Origin: Epilithonimonas zeae
Lineage (GTDB): Bacteria > Bacteroidota > Bacteroidia > Flavobacteriales > Weeksellaceae
Direction: 5' to 3'
Length of the DNA stretch: 64,000 bases
NCBI RefSeq assembly: GCF_023278365.1
Contig: NZ_CP075338.1
Coordinates: forward strand, 868,001-932,000
Positions 55,669 through 63,356 of this stretch are shown piece after piece. How positions within the stretch are numbered: position 1 is the first letter of the stretch; each line of letters begins with the position of its first letter. The notes under the pieces were generated by a model. That model had not been told where the DNA came from. It did not search any database and worked only from the letters and a program-made list of their open reading frames with translations. A program made the position numbers and the translations under genes.

Positions 55669-56076
55669 AGAATAAAGAGAAAAGACTTTTTATAATGAAG
55701 CATAATTTTAAGAATCTGAATATTTGGAAATTATCCATAGAATTAGCTGATGAAATTTATGCAATTACAGAAAGTTTTCCTAAGAATGAAGAATTCGGGT
55801 TAAGATCCCAGATCAGAAGATGTACAGTTTCTGTGGCTTCTAATATTGCGGAAGGTTCAAGCAGAACTTCACAAAAAGATTTCAATCGATTTCTAGAAAT
55901 AAGTCTAGGTTCTCTTTATGAATTACAAACTCAAATAATTATTTCCTCAACAAGAAATTATATTGAACAATCGAAATTTGAATTAATTGAAAATAAAATC
56001 ACCGAATTACAGAGAATGATTTCAGGCTTTCAAAAAACATTGAAATGGTAAGTCTTTATTCTTTTCTCTTTATTCT
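55669..56076. repeat. Inverted repeats flanking the four-helix-bundle gene
   Basis: AGAATAAAGAGAAAAGACTT at 55669-55688 recurs inverted at 56050-56076, where the inverted copy carries an additional 7-nt internal duplication (AATAAAG). The right copy overlaps the stop of the enclosed gene. The pair delimits a roughly 0.4-kb cassette within the fad operon. Confidence 0.7.
55695..56051 (+). CDS. Four-helix-bundle protein (S23/IVS type)
   Basis: 118 residues: KNLNIWKLSIELADEIY, FPKNEEFGLRSQIRRCTVSVASNIAEGSSR and FNRFLEISLGSLYELQTQ are the typical helices of the S23/four-helix-bundle family, first seen encoded in 23S rRNA intervening sequences. Here it sits between fadA and fadE with 39 nt and 47 nt gaps and is bracketed by inverted repeats. 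The family's function is unknown; it forms pentamers. The cassette looks inserted and has no link to beta-oxidation. Confidence 0.9.
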   Translation: MKHNFKNLNIWKLSIELADEIYAITESFPKNEEFGLRSQIRRCTVSVASNIAEGSSRTSQKDFNRFLEISLGSLYELQTQIIISSTRNYIEQSKFELIENKITELQRMISGFQKTLKW

Positions 56077-56098
56077 TTAATCTAAAAAAATAAATATT

Positions 56099-57886
56099 AT
56101 GTCAACAGATACAAAAACATTAGACGGCGGCGAATTCCTTGTAAGGGATATCACTGCTCAGGAAATTTTCAGCATCGAGGAATTGTCCGAAGAACAAAAG
56201 ATGCTTCGTGATTCTGCTAAGGAATTCATCGATAAAGAAGTGGTTCCGAATAAGGAAAGATTCGAGAAAAAAGATTACGCTTACACGGAAGAAGTGATGC
56301 GTAAAATCGGGGAAATGGGATTCCTGGGAATTGCTGTTCCGGAAGCTTACGGCGGATTGGGAATGGGATTCGTGACCACAATGCTGGCCTGCGATTACCT
56401 TTCCGGTTCTACAGGTTCATTGGCAACGGCTTATGGCGCGCATACCGGAATCGGAACGCTTCCTATCCTGCTTTACGGAACCGAGGAACAAAAGCAGAAA
56501 TACCTTCCGGACTTGGCTGCCGGAACTAAATTCGGAGCCTATTGTTTGACTGAGCCGGATGCAGGTTCGGACGCCAACAGCGGGAAAACAAGAGCTAAAC
56601 TTTCCGAGAACGGAAAACATTATATTATTAATGGACAAAAAATGTGGATTTCCAATGCAGGATTTGCAGATACATTTACTTTGTTTGCTAAGATTGATGA
56701 TGACAAAAACATCACGGGATTCGTTATCAACCGTTCTGAATTGGAAAATCCGGAAAGTCTGACTTTCGGAGAGGAGGAACACAAATTGGGAATCCGTGCG
56801 TCTTCTACGCGTCAGGTTTTCTTCAATGATATGAAAATACCTGTTGAGAATCTTTTGGGCGAAAGAAACAACGGTTTCAAAATCGCATTGAACGCCCTGA
56901 ATGTTGGTCGTATCAAATTAGCTGCAGCCTGTCTGGATGCCCAAAGAAGAATCCTGAATTACTCTTTGAATTATTCGACAGAGAGAAAGCAATTTGGTGT
57001 TTCTATTAATACATTTGGAGCGATTCGTAAAAAATTGGCAGAAATGGCGACAGGCGCTTTCGTGAGCGAAGCTGGTTCTTACAGAGCGGCGAAAAATGTA
57101 GAAGACAAAATTGAAGAACTGGTTGCCGGCGGAATGAACCACGAGCAGGCAGAACTGAAAGGTGTGGAAGAATTTGCAGTTGAATGTTCTATCCTGAAGG
57201 TTTTCGTATCAGATTTGGCGCAACATACAGCTGATGAAGGGATTCAAATCTTTGGTGGAATGGGATTCTCAGAAGATACACCAATGGAAGCAGCCTGGAG
57301 AGATTCCAGGATTTCCAGAATCTACGAAGGAACCAACGAAATCAACAGACTTTTAGCTGTTGGAATGTTAATCAAACGGGCGATGCAAGGCAAAATCGAT
57401 TTGTTAACACCTGCGAAAAACGTCGCTAAAGAATTGATGAGTATTCCATCTTTTGACATTCCTGATTATTCGGAATATATGTCTGAGGAAAAAGAAGTGA
57501 TTAAGAATTTGAAGAAAGTATTCCTGATGGTTTCCGGCTCTGCGCTTCAAAAATATATGATGGACATCGAGAAGCAACAGCATTTGCTATTAAACGCTTC
57601 CGAAATCCTGAACCAAATCTATATGGCAGAATCCGCCATCCTGAGAGCTGAGAAACATTTCTCAACAGATTCTGTAGAAGCGGCAATGGCAAGACTGAAC
57701 CTTTACAAAGCGGTTGAAATCATCACAACCAACGCCAAAGAAGGTATCGTTTCTTTCTCAGAAGGTGACGAGCAAAGAATGATGTTAGCTGGATTAAGAC
57801 GTTTTACAAAATATGTGAACACGCCAAATCCAATTGCATTGACAGAAAAAATTGCCGCTCATTTTATTGAGAAAGGTTCGTATTAA
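56099..57886 (+). CDS. fadE: Acyl-CoA dehydrogenase (FadE-type, extended)
   Basis: First oxidation of beta-oxidation, 595 residues, the longer FadE form with an added C-terminal helical domain. CLTEPDAGSDANSG and MWISNAGFADTF mark the FAD site, and YEGTNEINRLLAVGML the catalytic Glu region. ERKQFGVSINTFGAIRKKLA is another signature stretch. It completes fadN-fadA-fadE. Its last 18 codons plus the trailing terminator region recur at 62076-62187. Confidence 0.95.
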   Translation: MSTDTKTLDGGEFLVRDITAQEIFSIEELSEEQKMLRDSAKEFIDKEVVPNKERFEKKDYAYTEEVMRKIGEMGFLGIAVPEAYGGLGMGFVTTMLACDYLSGSTGSLATAYGAHTGIGTLPILLYGTEEQKQKYLPDLAAGTKFGAYCLTEPDAGSDANSGKTRAKLSENGKHYIINGQKMWISNAGFADTFTLFAKIDDDKNITGFVINRSELENPESLTFGEEEHKLGIRASSTRQVFFNDMKIPVENLLGERNNGFKIALNALNVGRIKLAAACLDAQRRILNYSLNYSTERKQFGVSINTFGAIRKKLAEMATGAFVSEAGSYRAAKNVEDKIEELVAGGMNHEQAELKGVEEFAVECSILKVFVSDLAQHTADEGIQIFGGMGFSEDTPMEAAWRDSRISRIYEGTNEINRLLAVGMLIKRAMQGKIDLLTPAKNVAKELMSIPSFDIPDYSEYMSEEKEVIKNLKKVFLMVSGSALQKYMMDIEKQQHLLLNASEILNQIYMAESAILRAEKHFSTDSVEAAMARLNLYKAVEIITTNAKEGIVSFSEGDEQRMMLAGLRRFTKYVNTPNPIALTEKIAAHFIEKGSY

Positions 57887-57936
57887 GTAATCAATTTAAT
57901 TATAAATAAACCCGCCTCAGAATCTGAGGCGGGTTT
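57828..57936 (+). repeat. Direct repeat copy 1: fadE 3' end plus terminator
   Basis: 57828-57911 aligns with 62076-62159 at 76 of 84 positions with no gap. The coding part differs mostly at third codon positions (PIALTEK I/V AAHFIEKGSY). Each copy is followed by a terminator of the same design. The two copies bracket about 4.25 kb. Confidence 0.85.
57908..57936 (+). terminator. Intrinsic terminator after fadE
   Basis: Arms 57908-57920 and 57924-57936 are a perfect 13-bp inverted repeat (AAACCCGCCTCAG / CTGAGGCGGGTTT) with a 3-nt loop. Confidence 0.9.
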
Positions 57937-57950
57937 ATTTATGTGACCGT

Positions 57951-58042
57951 CACCTTCGAGCGATATAGTTTGTCACACTCGCCCGAGTGTGGGTGTCAAC
58001 TTCGGGCGTATGTGGCAGGCACACTCGGGCGAGTGTGTCGTA
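57951..58042. repeat. Degenerate 23-bp tandem repeat array (4 units)
   Basis: Units of 23 nt start at 57951, 57974, 57997 and 58020. Each opens with CAC/CAA and holds a CTCGxxCGAG-like dyad. Unit 2 (CACACTCGCCCGAGTGTG) and unit 4 (CACACTCGGGCGAGTGTG) are exact reverse complements over 18 bp. The array is GC-rich in an AT-rich region and ends 37 nt short of the stop at 58080, in the minus-strand sense just downstream of that gene. Confidence 0.75.
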
Positions 58043-58079
58043 CCATTATTTTTAAATAATTAAACTAGGAATTATAAAT

Positions 58080-58457
58080 TTAACATTTTCCCCAATCTCC
58101 TGTAGTATCCTTTACTGTTAAATGAACTCCAATTTCATTAATTCTATCTCCAATTTTTGCAGATAAGCATCCCTTAAATGCGGCTTCAAATGCAGGTGTT
58201 GCTGCACCAGGACTTGCAAAAATTGTTGTTAGAGTGGCTGCTGCTAAGCCTACTTTAATACAATCATTTACATATTCCTGTAATGTGTCAATGATATCAT
58301 CTGGTCCACATAATTCAGCGTATGCTGTATAAATTGTGTCCCGGCAATAAAGGGTTGGACTTGGTGTACCAAAAGGTCCGTTATTTCTCCATACAACTTT
58401 TGACTGTCTAATTCCTTTAGTCCAGCCAAGACTGTGTTCTTTGCATATTTGTGCCAT
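58080..58457 (-). CDS. Unknown small protein with six cysteines
   Basis: 125 residues from ATG 58457 (MAQICKEHSL). Cysteines at 5, 38, 50, 66, 97 and 125. A central hydrophobic, alanine-rich stretch (about 68-95) resembles an amphipathic or membrane-active helix. No signal peptide and no family recognised. It lies inside the island, 12 nt after a secreted-protein gene, so the two are probably one operon. The paired cysteines suggest disulfides and export by a non-classical route; this is inference. Confidence 0.6.
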   Translation of the reverse strand: MAQICKEHSLGWTKGIRQSKVVWRNNGPFGTPSPTLYCRDTIYTAYAELCGPDDIIDTLQEYVNDCIKVGLAAATLTTIFASPGAATPAFEAAFKGCLSAKIGDRINEIGVHLTVKDTTGDWGKC

Positions 58458-58469
58458 AATTTTGTTTTT

Positions 58470-58994
58470 TTAAAATTTTTCATTATCTCTTTTACTGACA
58501 TTTAGTTCTATTAGATACATTATTGCTTTCATCAATCTCTCCCTTAAACCGGCAATATTATCAACATTAAAAATATAATGACTACCATAAAAATCTTTAT
58601 TACTACAAATGGCAAGAGTTTTTGTAGGTTCATCATTCAGTTCCTTTTCTCCCCAATGATTATCCATTTCGTTAGAACCACTGTATTTTACCATATCCTT
58701 ACCTTTTAATTGTAGATTACCTATTCTTCTACTGGTACACAAGTAATCTTCATCCCAATAAAAAACAAAATCAGTTGCCTTTTTAAAATCGACTATAACA
58801 AGAGTTTTTCCGTCAAGACCATAATAAGTAAAAACACCGTCATTGTAACTATGGTATTTTCTTGGCTCTACAAGAGCATCTTTAAGTTTTCCTGCAATCC
58901 ATTCCATTGTTTCCTCTTTAGTTGCTATATTTTCTTGTGCACTTATCTGTATTGTAAATAAAAACAACACCCCAAAAAAAAATGTCTTTTTCAT
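58470..58994 (-). CDS. Secreted protein of unknown function (island)
   Basis: 174 residues with signal peptide ending ISAQ. Central beta strands (GVFTYYGLDGKTLVIVDF, FVFYWDEDYLC) and a C-terminal helix (REFLMKAI-like). No family recognised. Between the frameshifted small gene upstream (16 nt) and the six-cysteine protein downstream (12 nt), all co-oriented; a three-gene unit is likely. Confidence 0.7.
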   Translation of the reverse strand: MKKTFFFGVLFLFTIQISAQENIATKEETMEWIAGKLKDALVEPRKYHSYNDGVFTYYGLDGKTLVIVDFKKATDFVFYWDEDYLCTSRRIGNLQLKGKDMVKYSGSNEMDNHWGEKELNDEPTKTLAICSNKDFYGSHYIFNVDNIAGLRERLMKAIMYLIELNVSKRDNEKF

Positions 58995-59010
58995 AATTTA
59001 TAAAACAAGA

Positions 59011-59362
59011 TTAATCACAACTTCTAATGTCAAAACCAACGGCAGTAATTAACTTTTCATAATTTTTTGTCGCATATGCAATTTCTAATTTTAAAGATTT
59101 CTGTGCATCTGCATAAGAATCTTCATTACAATTAATAGCAACATCCACTACTCTTCGGCTTCCTTCTTTTATACCACTATTTTGCAAAACAAATTTTGTT
59201 GCAGAATCAACCAACGTAAAATCTACTTCTACAGTTGCATTTGCTGTTCCACCGTAATGCTTGTCAGCGTTATTTTTTTTTTTCGGAGAAACTGTAAGTA
59301 ATAGTAAAAGAAGTTACTACCACAAAAACCAAAAGTCTCGGTTTAAAAATCTTTTTATTCAT
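59011..59362 (-). pseudogene. Small secreted protein, frame broken at an A11 run
   Basis: ATG 59362 opens a signal peptide (MNKKIFKPRLLVFVVVTSF) that runs into 11 A (T-run at 59273-59283) and then stops at once with TAA. One A fewer puts the ribosome in the frame NADKHYGGTANATVEVD, which continues to DIRSCD at 59011, giving about 116 residues. Both parts are convincing only when joined. Slippage at A11, phase variation, true loss or sequencing error are all possible. Confidence 0.7.
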
Positions 59363-59473
59363 AGCAATGTATTTTATTACCACAAATCTACATTCCCCAA
59401 ACATCAGCACATTTATACATCTCCCTAATCTTTCCTTAGGATTTTTCCTAGTCAATCACGAAAAATTTATTTG

Positions 59474-59481
59474 TAAATTTG
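59474..59481 (+). promoter_or_regulatory. -7 element (TAAATTTG) just before the island kinase gene
   Basis: An exact TAnnTTTG ends only 7 nt before the ATG at 59489 (4 nt before ATG 59486). A start site 5-8 nt downstream of the element would fall on the ATG, giving a leaderless or nearly leaderless mRNA. A chance match cannot be excluded. Confidence 0.4.
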
Positions 59482-59488
59482 AGTGATG

Positions 59489-61411
59489 ATGAAAAATATA
59501 CTTATTGCAATATTCTTGTTTATTGAAATTTGGATTACTTCCCAAATGAAAGCCGATACAATGTTTGTAAATGGTGGTAACTGGATTCCTGTTTTTTCTA
59601 AGTCCTCATACTATATTGACAGCAGCAACTCAAAAAATGTTTTTCAGATTAGTCAAATCAATAATAATTTTAGAAAAGTAGACCATCCTTCCAATCTTAT
59701 TCTGAAAAAGCAGACCAAAACAGTTTGGGTACATACTTACATAAAAAATACTGGTAACAGAAAAGATTATTGGCTGGGAATATATTCTCAACTGGATATT
59801 CTTAATGTATATAGAAAAACACAACAAGGTATTGTACTTTTAAAAAAATATAATATTTCTTACGCTAATAAGCAGGATATTCCGGATATTCGGTTTCATT
59901 ATGTTCCCTTCGTACTTAATAAGAGCGAAATTGCAGAAATTTATATGGAGATACGGAATCCACGTTACTATCAAAATATTTATTCGGATTTTACCACACC
60001 TGTTGAAAACCTCTTTTGGGAGAATGGATTTTATTGGGAAATAGGTTTTGTCATTGGTGTTACCTCTATAATTGCGGTTTTAAGTTTAGTGGTGGGCATT
60101 ATTCTGAGGCGGAGATTTTACTTCTTGTATTCTTTATATCTTGCTTTGATTGCTATAATTGTAATTAGGGAAGAATTTTTTATTAATATTATTAAAGTCC
60201 CTTTCTTATACTATTCAATTCTGGAAACCAATTCTCTCTTTTTGCTTGTCATTGCAATGGGGCTGAGTATGAAGATTATGACAGGATTTTTGGACTTTAG
60301 AAAAAAAAATGGCGGGCAGTTCAGAGTACTCAATACAATTTTTGATTTTTATGTTACATTTGGGATTCTTGCCAGTCTTTGGTTTTATATAGATTACGCC
60401 AATACAACCTTTGACAATCCTATCTATAATGGTATCTGGAATATTTCAATTGGGCTCTCTGCTCTGGCGGTTCTGATACAGATAACAATATTAATCTGGC
60501 TGGGATTACAAAATAAGAGACCATCGCTAGGTATTCTGGCAGCACTATTATTCGGCTTTATCAATCCTGTAACTTATTTTTTCAATTATTCCCGAATTTT
60601 GACAATATATGAAATCAGCCATCCCAATTACTTTTATTATGTTTTGTTGCTGGAGATTTTTATAATGGGAATTGCCATAGCATACAGCTATCGCAAAATC
60701 AAATCACAATATATATCAACCCTGGAAGATAAGCTGAAACTGGAAGAAGAAAACAGCAAAATAAAACAAATGGAGGAAGAGAAAATAAAGCAAAGCATCC
60801 TGGAATCTCACGAGCATCTTCTGAAAAACCTTTCCAAAGACCTGCACGACGATATAGGACAAAAATTGAGCATCATCAATTTCTCTGTGGAGAATCTAAG
60901 ATTTGCAGTGTCCTCCAAAGAATCAATTAACGAGATAAGAAGTTCTATTTTGGAAATATCGGATTCTGTAAGAGACCTTAGTCATTGGCTAAATGACTTC
61001 AGTATTGGTAAAAATACCATTGATGAAATAATAATGAATGAAGTAGAACGTATCAGAAAAACAGACATTATAAAAATTAATTTTGAAAAAATAAATAATT
61101 CCTCAGAAAACTATGGAACCAGTACAGAAGAAAACATTATACTTTACAGATGTTTCCAGGAGAGTATTAATAACATCCTAAAACATTCTGATGCTTCTCA
61201 AATAAATATAATAATAGATTACACAAATATAATATCCATCAGCATTGAAGACAATGGAAATGGTTTTGATGTCAACAACCAATTCGGAAACGGCATCAAG
61301 AATATAAAAGAAAGAGCGACCCTCATTGGATTTTCTTGTACAATACAATCTAATCCGGAAAAAGGAACCAAAATCTCAATTTACAAAAATGATAAACCTA
61401 GTAATCACTGA
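59489..61411 (+). CDS. 7TMR-DISM-type sensor histidine kinase (island)
   Basis: 640 residues from ATG 59489 (another ATG and a GTG directly upstream). Signal peptide, extracytoplasmic beta domain about 25-175, seven membrane helices about 180-400 (IGFVIGVTSIIAVLSLVVGIIL begins them), a coiled coil about 410-445, and HisKA_3 with LSKDLHDDIGQKLSIINFS (His453). The HATPase region has FQESINNILKHSDA, IEDNGNGFD and GNGIKNIKERA. The sensor reads an external carbohydrate- or ligand-like signal. It overlaps the response regulator gene by 23 nt. Confidence 0.92.
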   Translation: MKNILIAIFLFIEIWITSQMKADTMFVNGGNWIPVFSKSSYYIDSSNSKNVFQISQINNNFRKVDHPSNLILKKQTKTVWVHTYIKNTGNRKDYWLGIYSQLDILNVYRKTQQGIVLLKKYNISYANKQDIPDIRFHYVPFVLNKSEIAEIYMEIRNPRYYQNIYSDFTTPVENLFWENGFYWEIGFVIGVTSIIAVLSLVVGIILRRRFYFLYSLYLALIAIIVIREEFFINIIKVPFLYYSILETNSLFLLVIAMGLSMKIMTGFLDFRKKNGGQFRVLNTIFDFYVTFGILASLWFYIDYANTTFDNPIYNGIWNISIGLSALAVLIQITILIWLGLQNKRPSLGILAALLFGFINPVTYFFNYSRILTIYEISHPNYFYYVLLLEIFIMGIAIAYSYRKIKSQYISTLEDKLKLEEENSKIKQMEEEKIKQSILESHEHLLKNLSKDLHDDIGQKLSIINFSVENLRFAVSSKESINEIRSSILEISDSVRDLSHWLNDFSIGKNTIDEIIMNEVERIRKTDIIKINFEKINNSSENYGTSTEENIILYRCFQESINNILKHSDASQINIIIDYTNIISISIEDNGNGFDVNNQFGNGIKNIKERATLIGFSCTIQSNPEKGTKISIYKNDKPSNH

Positions 61412-62033
61412 TGACCATAAGATTCTGAGACAAGGCATTATAAAACTTCTAAAAAACCTCGGCGATTACAACATTCTTGCTGAACTTAATGATGGTGAAG
61501 AACTGCTTCGGAATTTCGGGACTCTCAAAGAAAAAACGGACCTCTTTATATTAGACCATTCTCTTCCTAAAAAAAGCGGAATAGAAATCCTCACAGAGCT
61601 ACAATCTATACTGAACGAAGAAAAATTTCTTATCCTTACACAAAATGATTCTGTAAATATCAAATCTCAATTTTATAAATTGGGAGCCAGGGGCTTCTTA
61701 TCTAAAACCTGCACAGGAGAAGAACTAAAAGAAGCTATTGAACAAATCATCAACACCGGATATTTCAATCTTCAGGAGAATATGAAAATGTTGAGAAAAA
61801 ATGACCCTGAATTCAGTCCAATTTTCTTCCTTAGTAAAAAAGAACTGGAACTGATAAAATGGATTTGCTGTGAAGAAGAATATACTTATGAACAAATCGC
61901 ATCCAAAATGAATATCAGTATAAAAACAGTAGACTATTATCGGAATAACCTGTTCGAAAAATTCAATATCAGCTCAAAAACAGGATTGGTTTTATTATCT
62001 CATAAACATAAACTTACACCTCCTTTTTTGTAG
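61389..62033 (+). CDS. NarL/LuxR-type response regulator (island)
   Basis: 214 residues from ATG 61389 (MINLVITDDHKIL); the frame also extends upstream into the kinase gene. Receiver 1-125 with phospho-accepting Asp56 (LFILDHSLPKKSG). C-terminal helix-turn-helix 140-214 with LSKKELELIKWICCEEEYTYEQIASKMNISIKTVDYYR. Pairs with the overlapping kinase. The divergent small secreted-protein operon is a likely target. Confidence 0.93.
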   Translation: MINLVITDDHKILRQGIIKLLKNLGDYNILAELNDGEELLRNFGTLKEKTDLFILDHSLPKKSGIEILTELQSILNEEKFLILTQNDSVNIKSQFYKLGARGFLSKTCTGEELKEAIEQIINTGYFNLQENMKMLRKNDPEFSPIFFLSKKELELIKWICCEEEYTYEQIASKMNISIKTVDYYRNNLFEKFNISSKTGLVLLSHKHKLTPPFL

Positions 62034-62075
62034 AAAATGTCAATAATTTAATACAAAACCTATTTTCTGTCCATT

Positions 62076-62187
62076 ATCCAATTGCATTGACAGAAAAAGT
62101 TGCCGCTCATTTTATCGAGAAAGGTTCTTACTAAATAATCAATTTGATTATAACCAAACCAGCCTCATAAATTTATGAGGCTGGTTT
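62076..62187 (+). repeat. Direct repeat copy 2: orphan fadE tail plus terminator
   Basis: An 18-codon remnant (PIALTEKVAAHFIEKGSY) ending in TAA, with no upstream coding frame, followed by a 32-nt perfect palindrome (62156-62187, AAACCAGCCTCATAAA and its inverse) acting as terminator. It matches 57828-57936 at about 90% over the first 84 bp. It marks the far boundary of the island. Confidence 0.85.
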
Positions 62188-62220
62188 TATTTTAATATTA
62201 AAACAACAATATTTGTATCA

Positions 62221-62922
62221 TTATCTGTATGAGGATTTTGACCTTTCAATCTCAATATCACCTAAATTTAGAGTTTCCAAATACACCGAAATTGCAGAAC
62301 TCAAAACTAAATTCTTAGGCCCGATAATAACTTTTTTAATAGGGTTAGTTTTAATCTCTTTCTCTTCACTAAATGCAGGATTTTTAAATGCTACTAAATC
62401 AAATGCAATATTCGAACAAGCATTAAAAAAATCTTCACCAAATTGTTCCTCTTCTCTAAGGTTTTGTTCCACAGAATATAAAGCCTTTATAACAGAAGTC
62501 AATTCTTTAATTTGTTTTTGTTCATTGTATTCTACTTTTAAAGCTTTAATATTTAACTTCAGTAAATCTTTAGAATTAAAACCGATACAATAGCCATTAC
62601 CATCATTAGAATATGCTCTCCATTGGCTTAGAACATCTCCATCTAATGAAAAACAAGATGCTAACACTAAACATTTTGAGCCGGAAATATGTATAATCTT
62701 ATCTATTGAATCAATGAATTCATAACCAAATTCTGTAATTAGATTGTTCGCTACTTTTTCCCAAATCGAATATCCCCAATGCATCTCCATAAAATCATTC
62801 ATAGAAAAAACATCACACAATCTAATATTTTTATTTGTACAAATTGAATGAAAAGTTTCTGCAGAACAGTAATGATAAATTAAATCATTTTTTTTCGGTT
62901 TATAACTTCTGCTATATAACAT
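62221..62922 (-). CDS. DUF2971 family protein
   Basis: 233 residues. LIYHYCSAETFHSICTNKNIRL, FSMNDFMEMHWGYSIW and CFSLDGDVLSQWRAYSNDGNGYCIGF are typical of DUF2971, a soluble family of unknown function found in many accessory regions. Outside the island as defined by the repeats, but directly beyond copy 2. A gene-free stretch of 434 bp (62923-63356) follows upstream and holds a hairpin and the 21-bp array. Confidence 0.85.
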   Translation of the reverse strand: MLYSRSYKPKKNDLIYHYCSAETFHSICTNKNIRLCDVFSMNDFMEMHWGYSIWEKVANNLITEFGYEFIDSIDKIIHISGSKCLVLASCFSLDGDVLSQWRAYSNDGNGYCIGFNSKDLLKLNIKALKVEYNEQKQIKELTSVIKALYSVEQNLREEEQFGEDFFNACSNIAFDLVAFKNPAFSEEKEIKTNPIKKVIIGPKNLVLSSAISVYLETLNLGDIEIERSKSSYR

Positions 62923-63007
62923 TTTATATTATTAGTTTATTGATATGAACGCTATGTGTAACTATAAATCAAATTTAAGAAATTGAATTATCAAAACAAA
63001 CTATGAT

Positions 63008-63030
63008 GGCGCAGATTTGCAATCTGTGCC
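63008..63030. repeat. REP-like hairpin
   Basis: GGCGCAGATT (63008-63017) and AATCTGTGCC (63021-63030) form a 10-bp stem with one G-U/T-G type mismatch and a 3-nt loop. Similar GCAGATTTGCAATCTG sequences are a recurring dispersed motif in Bacteroidota. Confidence 0.5.
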
Positions 63031-63071
63031 TACTAAAATAGAAAATTACTAAAAATAAAAATAATCTTCTT

Positions 63072-63323
63072 ACTGCAATAAGAAAGTTAGCAACTGCAGA
63101 GAGAAAACTCCTTACTGCAAGTAGAAAGTTAGCTACTGCAAAAAGAAATCTAGTATCCGTCAAAAGAAAACTTGCGACCGTAAAAGGAAATCTAACATTC
63201 GTCAAAAGGGAACTCGTGACCGTAAAAGGAAACCTAGCATCCGTCAAAAGAAAACTCGTGACCGTAAAAGGAAACCTAGCACCCGTCAAAAGAAAACTCG
63301 TGACCGTCAGAAGAAATCTCCTG
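63072..63323. repeat. 21-bp tandem repeat array (12 units)
   Basis: Twelve units of exactly 21 nt start at 63072 and every 21 nt after, to 63323. Early units read ACTGCAxxAAGAAAGTTAGCA; later units alternate CCGTCAAAAGAAAACTCGTGA and CCGTAAAAGGAAACCTAGCA. Because 21 is a multiple of three, both strands stay open: the plus frame reads heptads such as VKRKLVT/VKGNLAS. No convincing start codon or ribosome site is seen. It ends 33 nt short of the stop at 63357. Confidence 0.85.
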
Positions 63324-63356
63324 TCCGTAACATATTATTTACTCGAAAAGAAAAAA

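Noticed and set aside
58268-58501. 77-codon minus-strand ORF inside the island
   Set aside because: It overlaps the six-cysteine gene and the end of the secreted-protein gene in another frame and has no family-like sequence.
57828-62187. tRNA-linked attachment sites for the island
   Set aside because: No tRNA gene is present at either edge; the duplicated sequence is the end of a protein gene.
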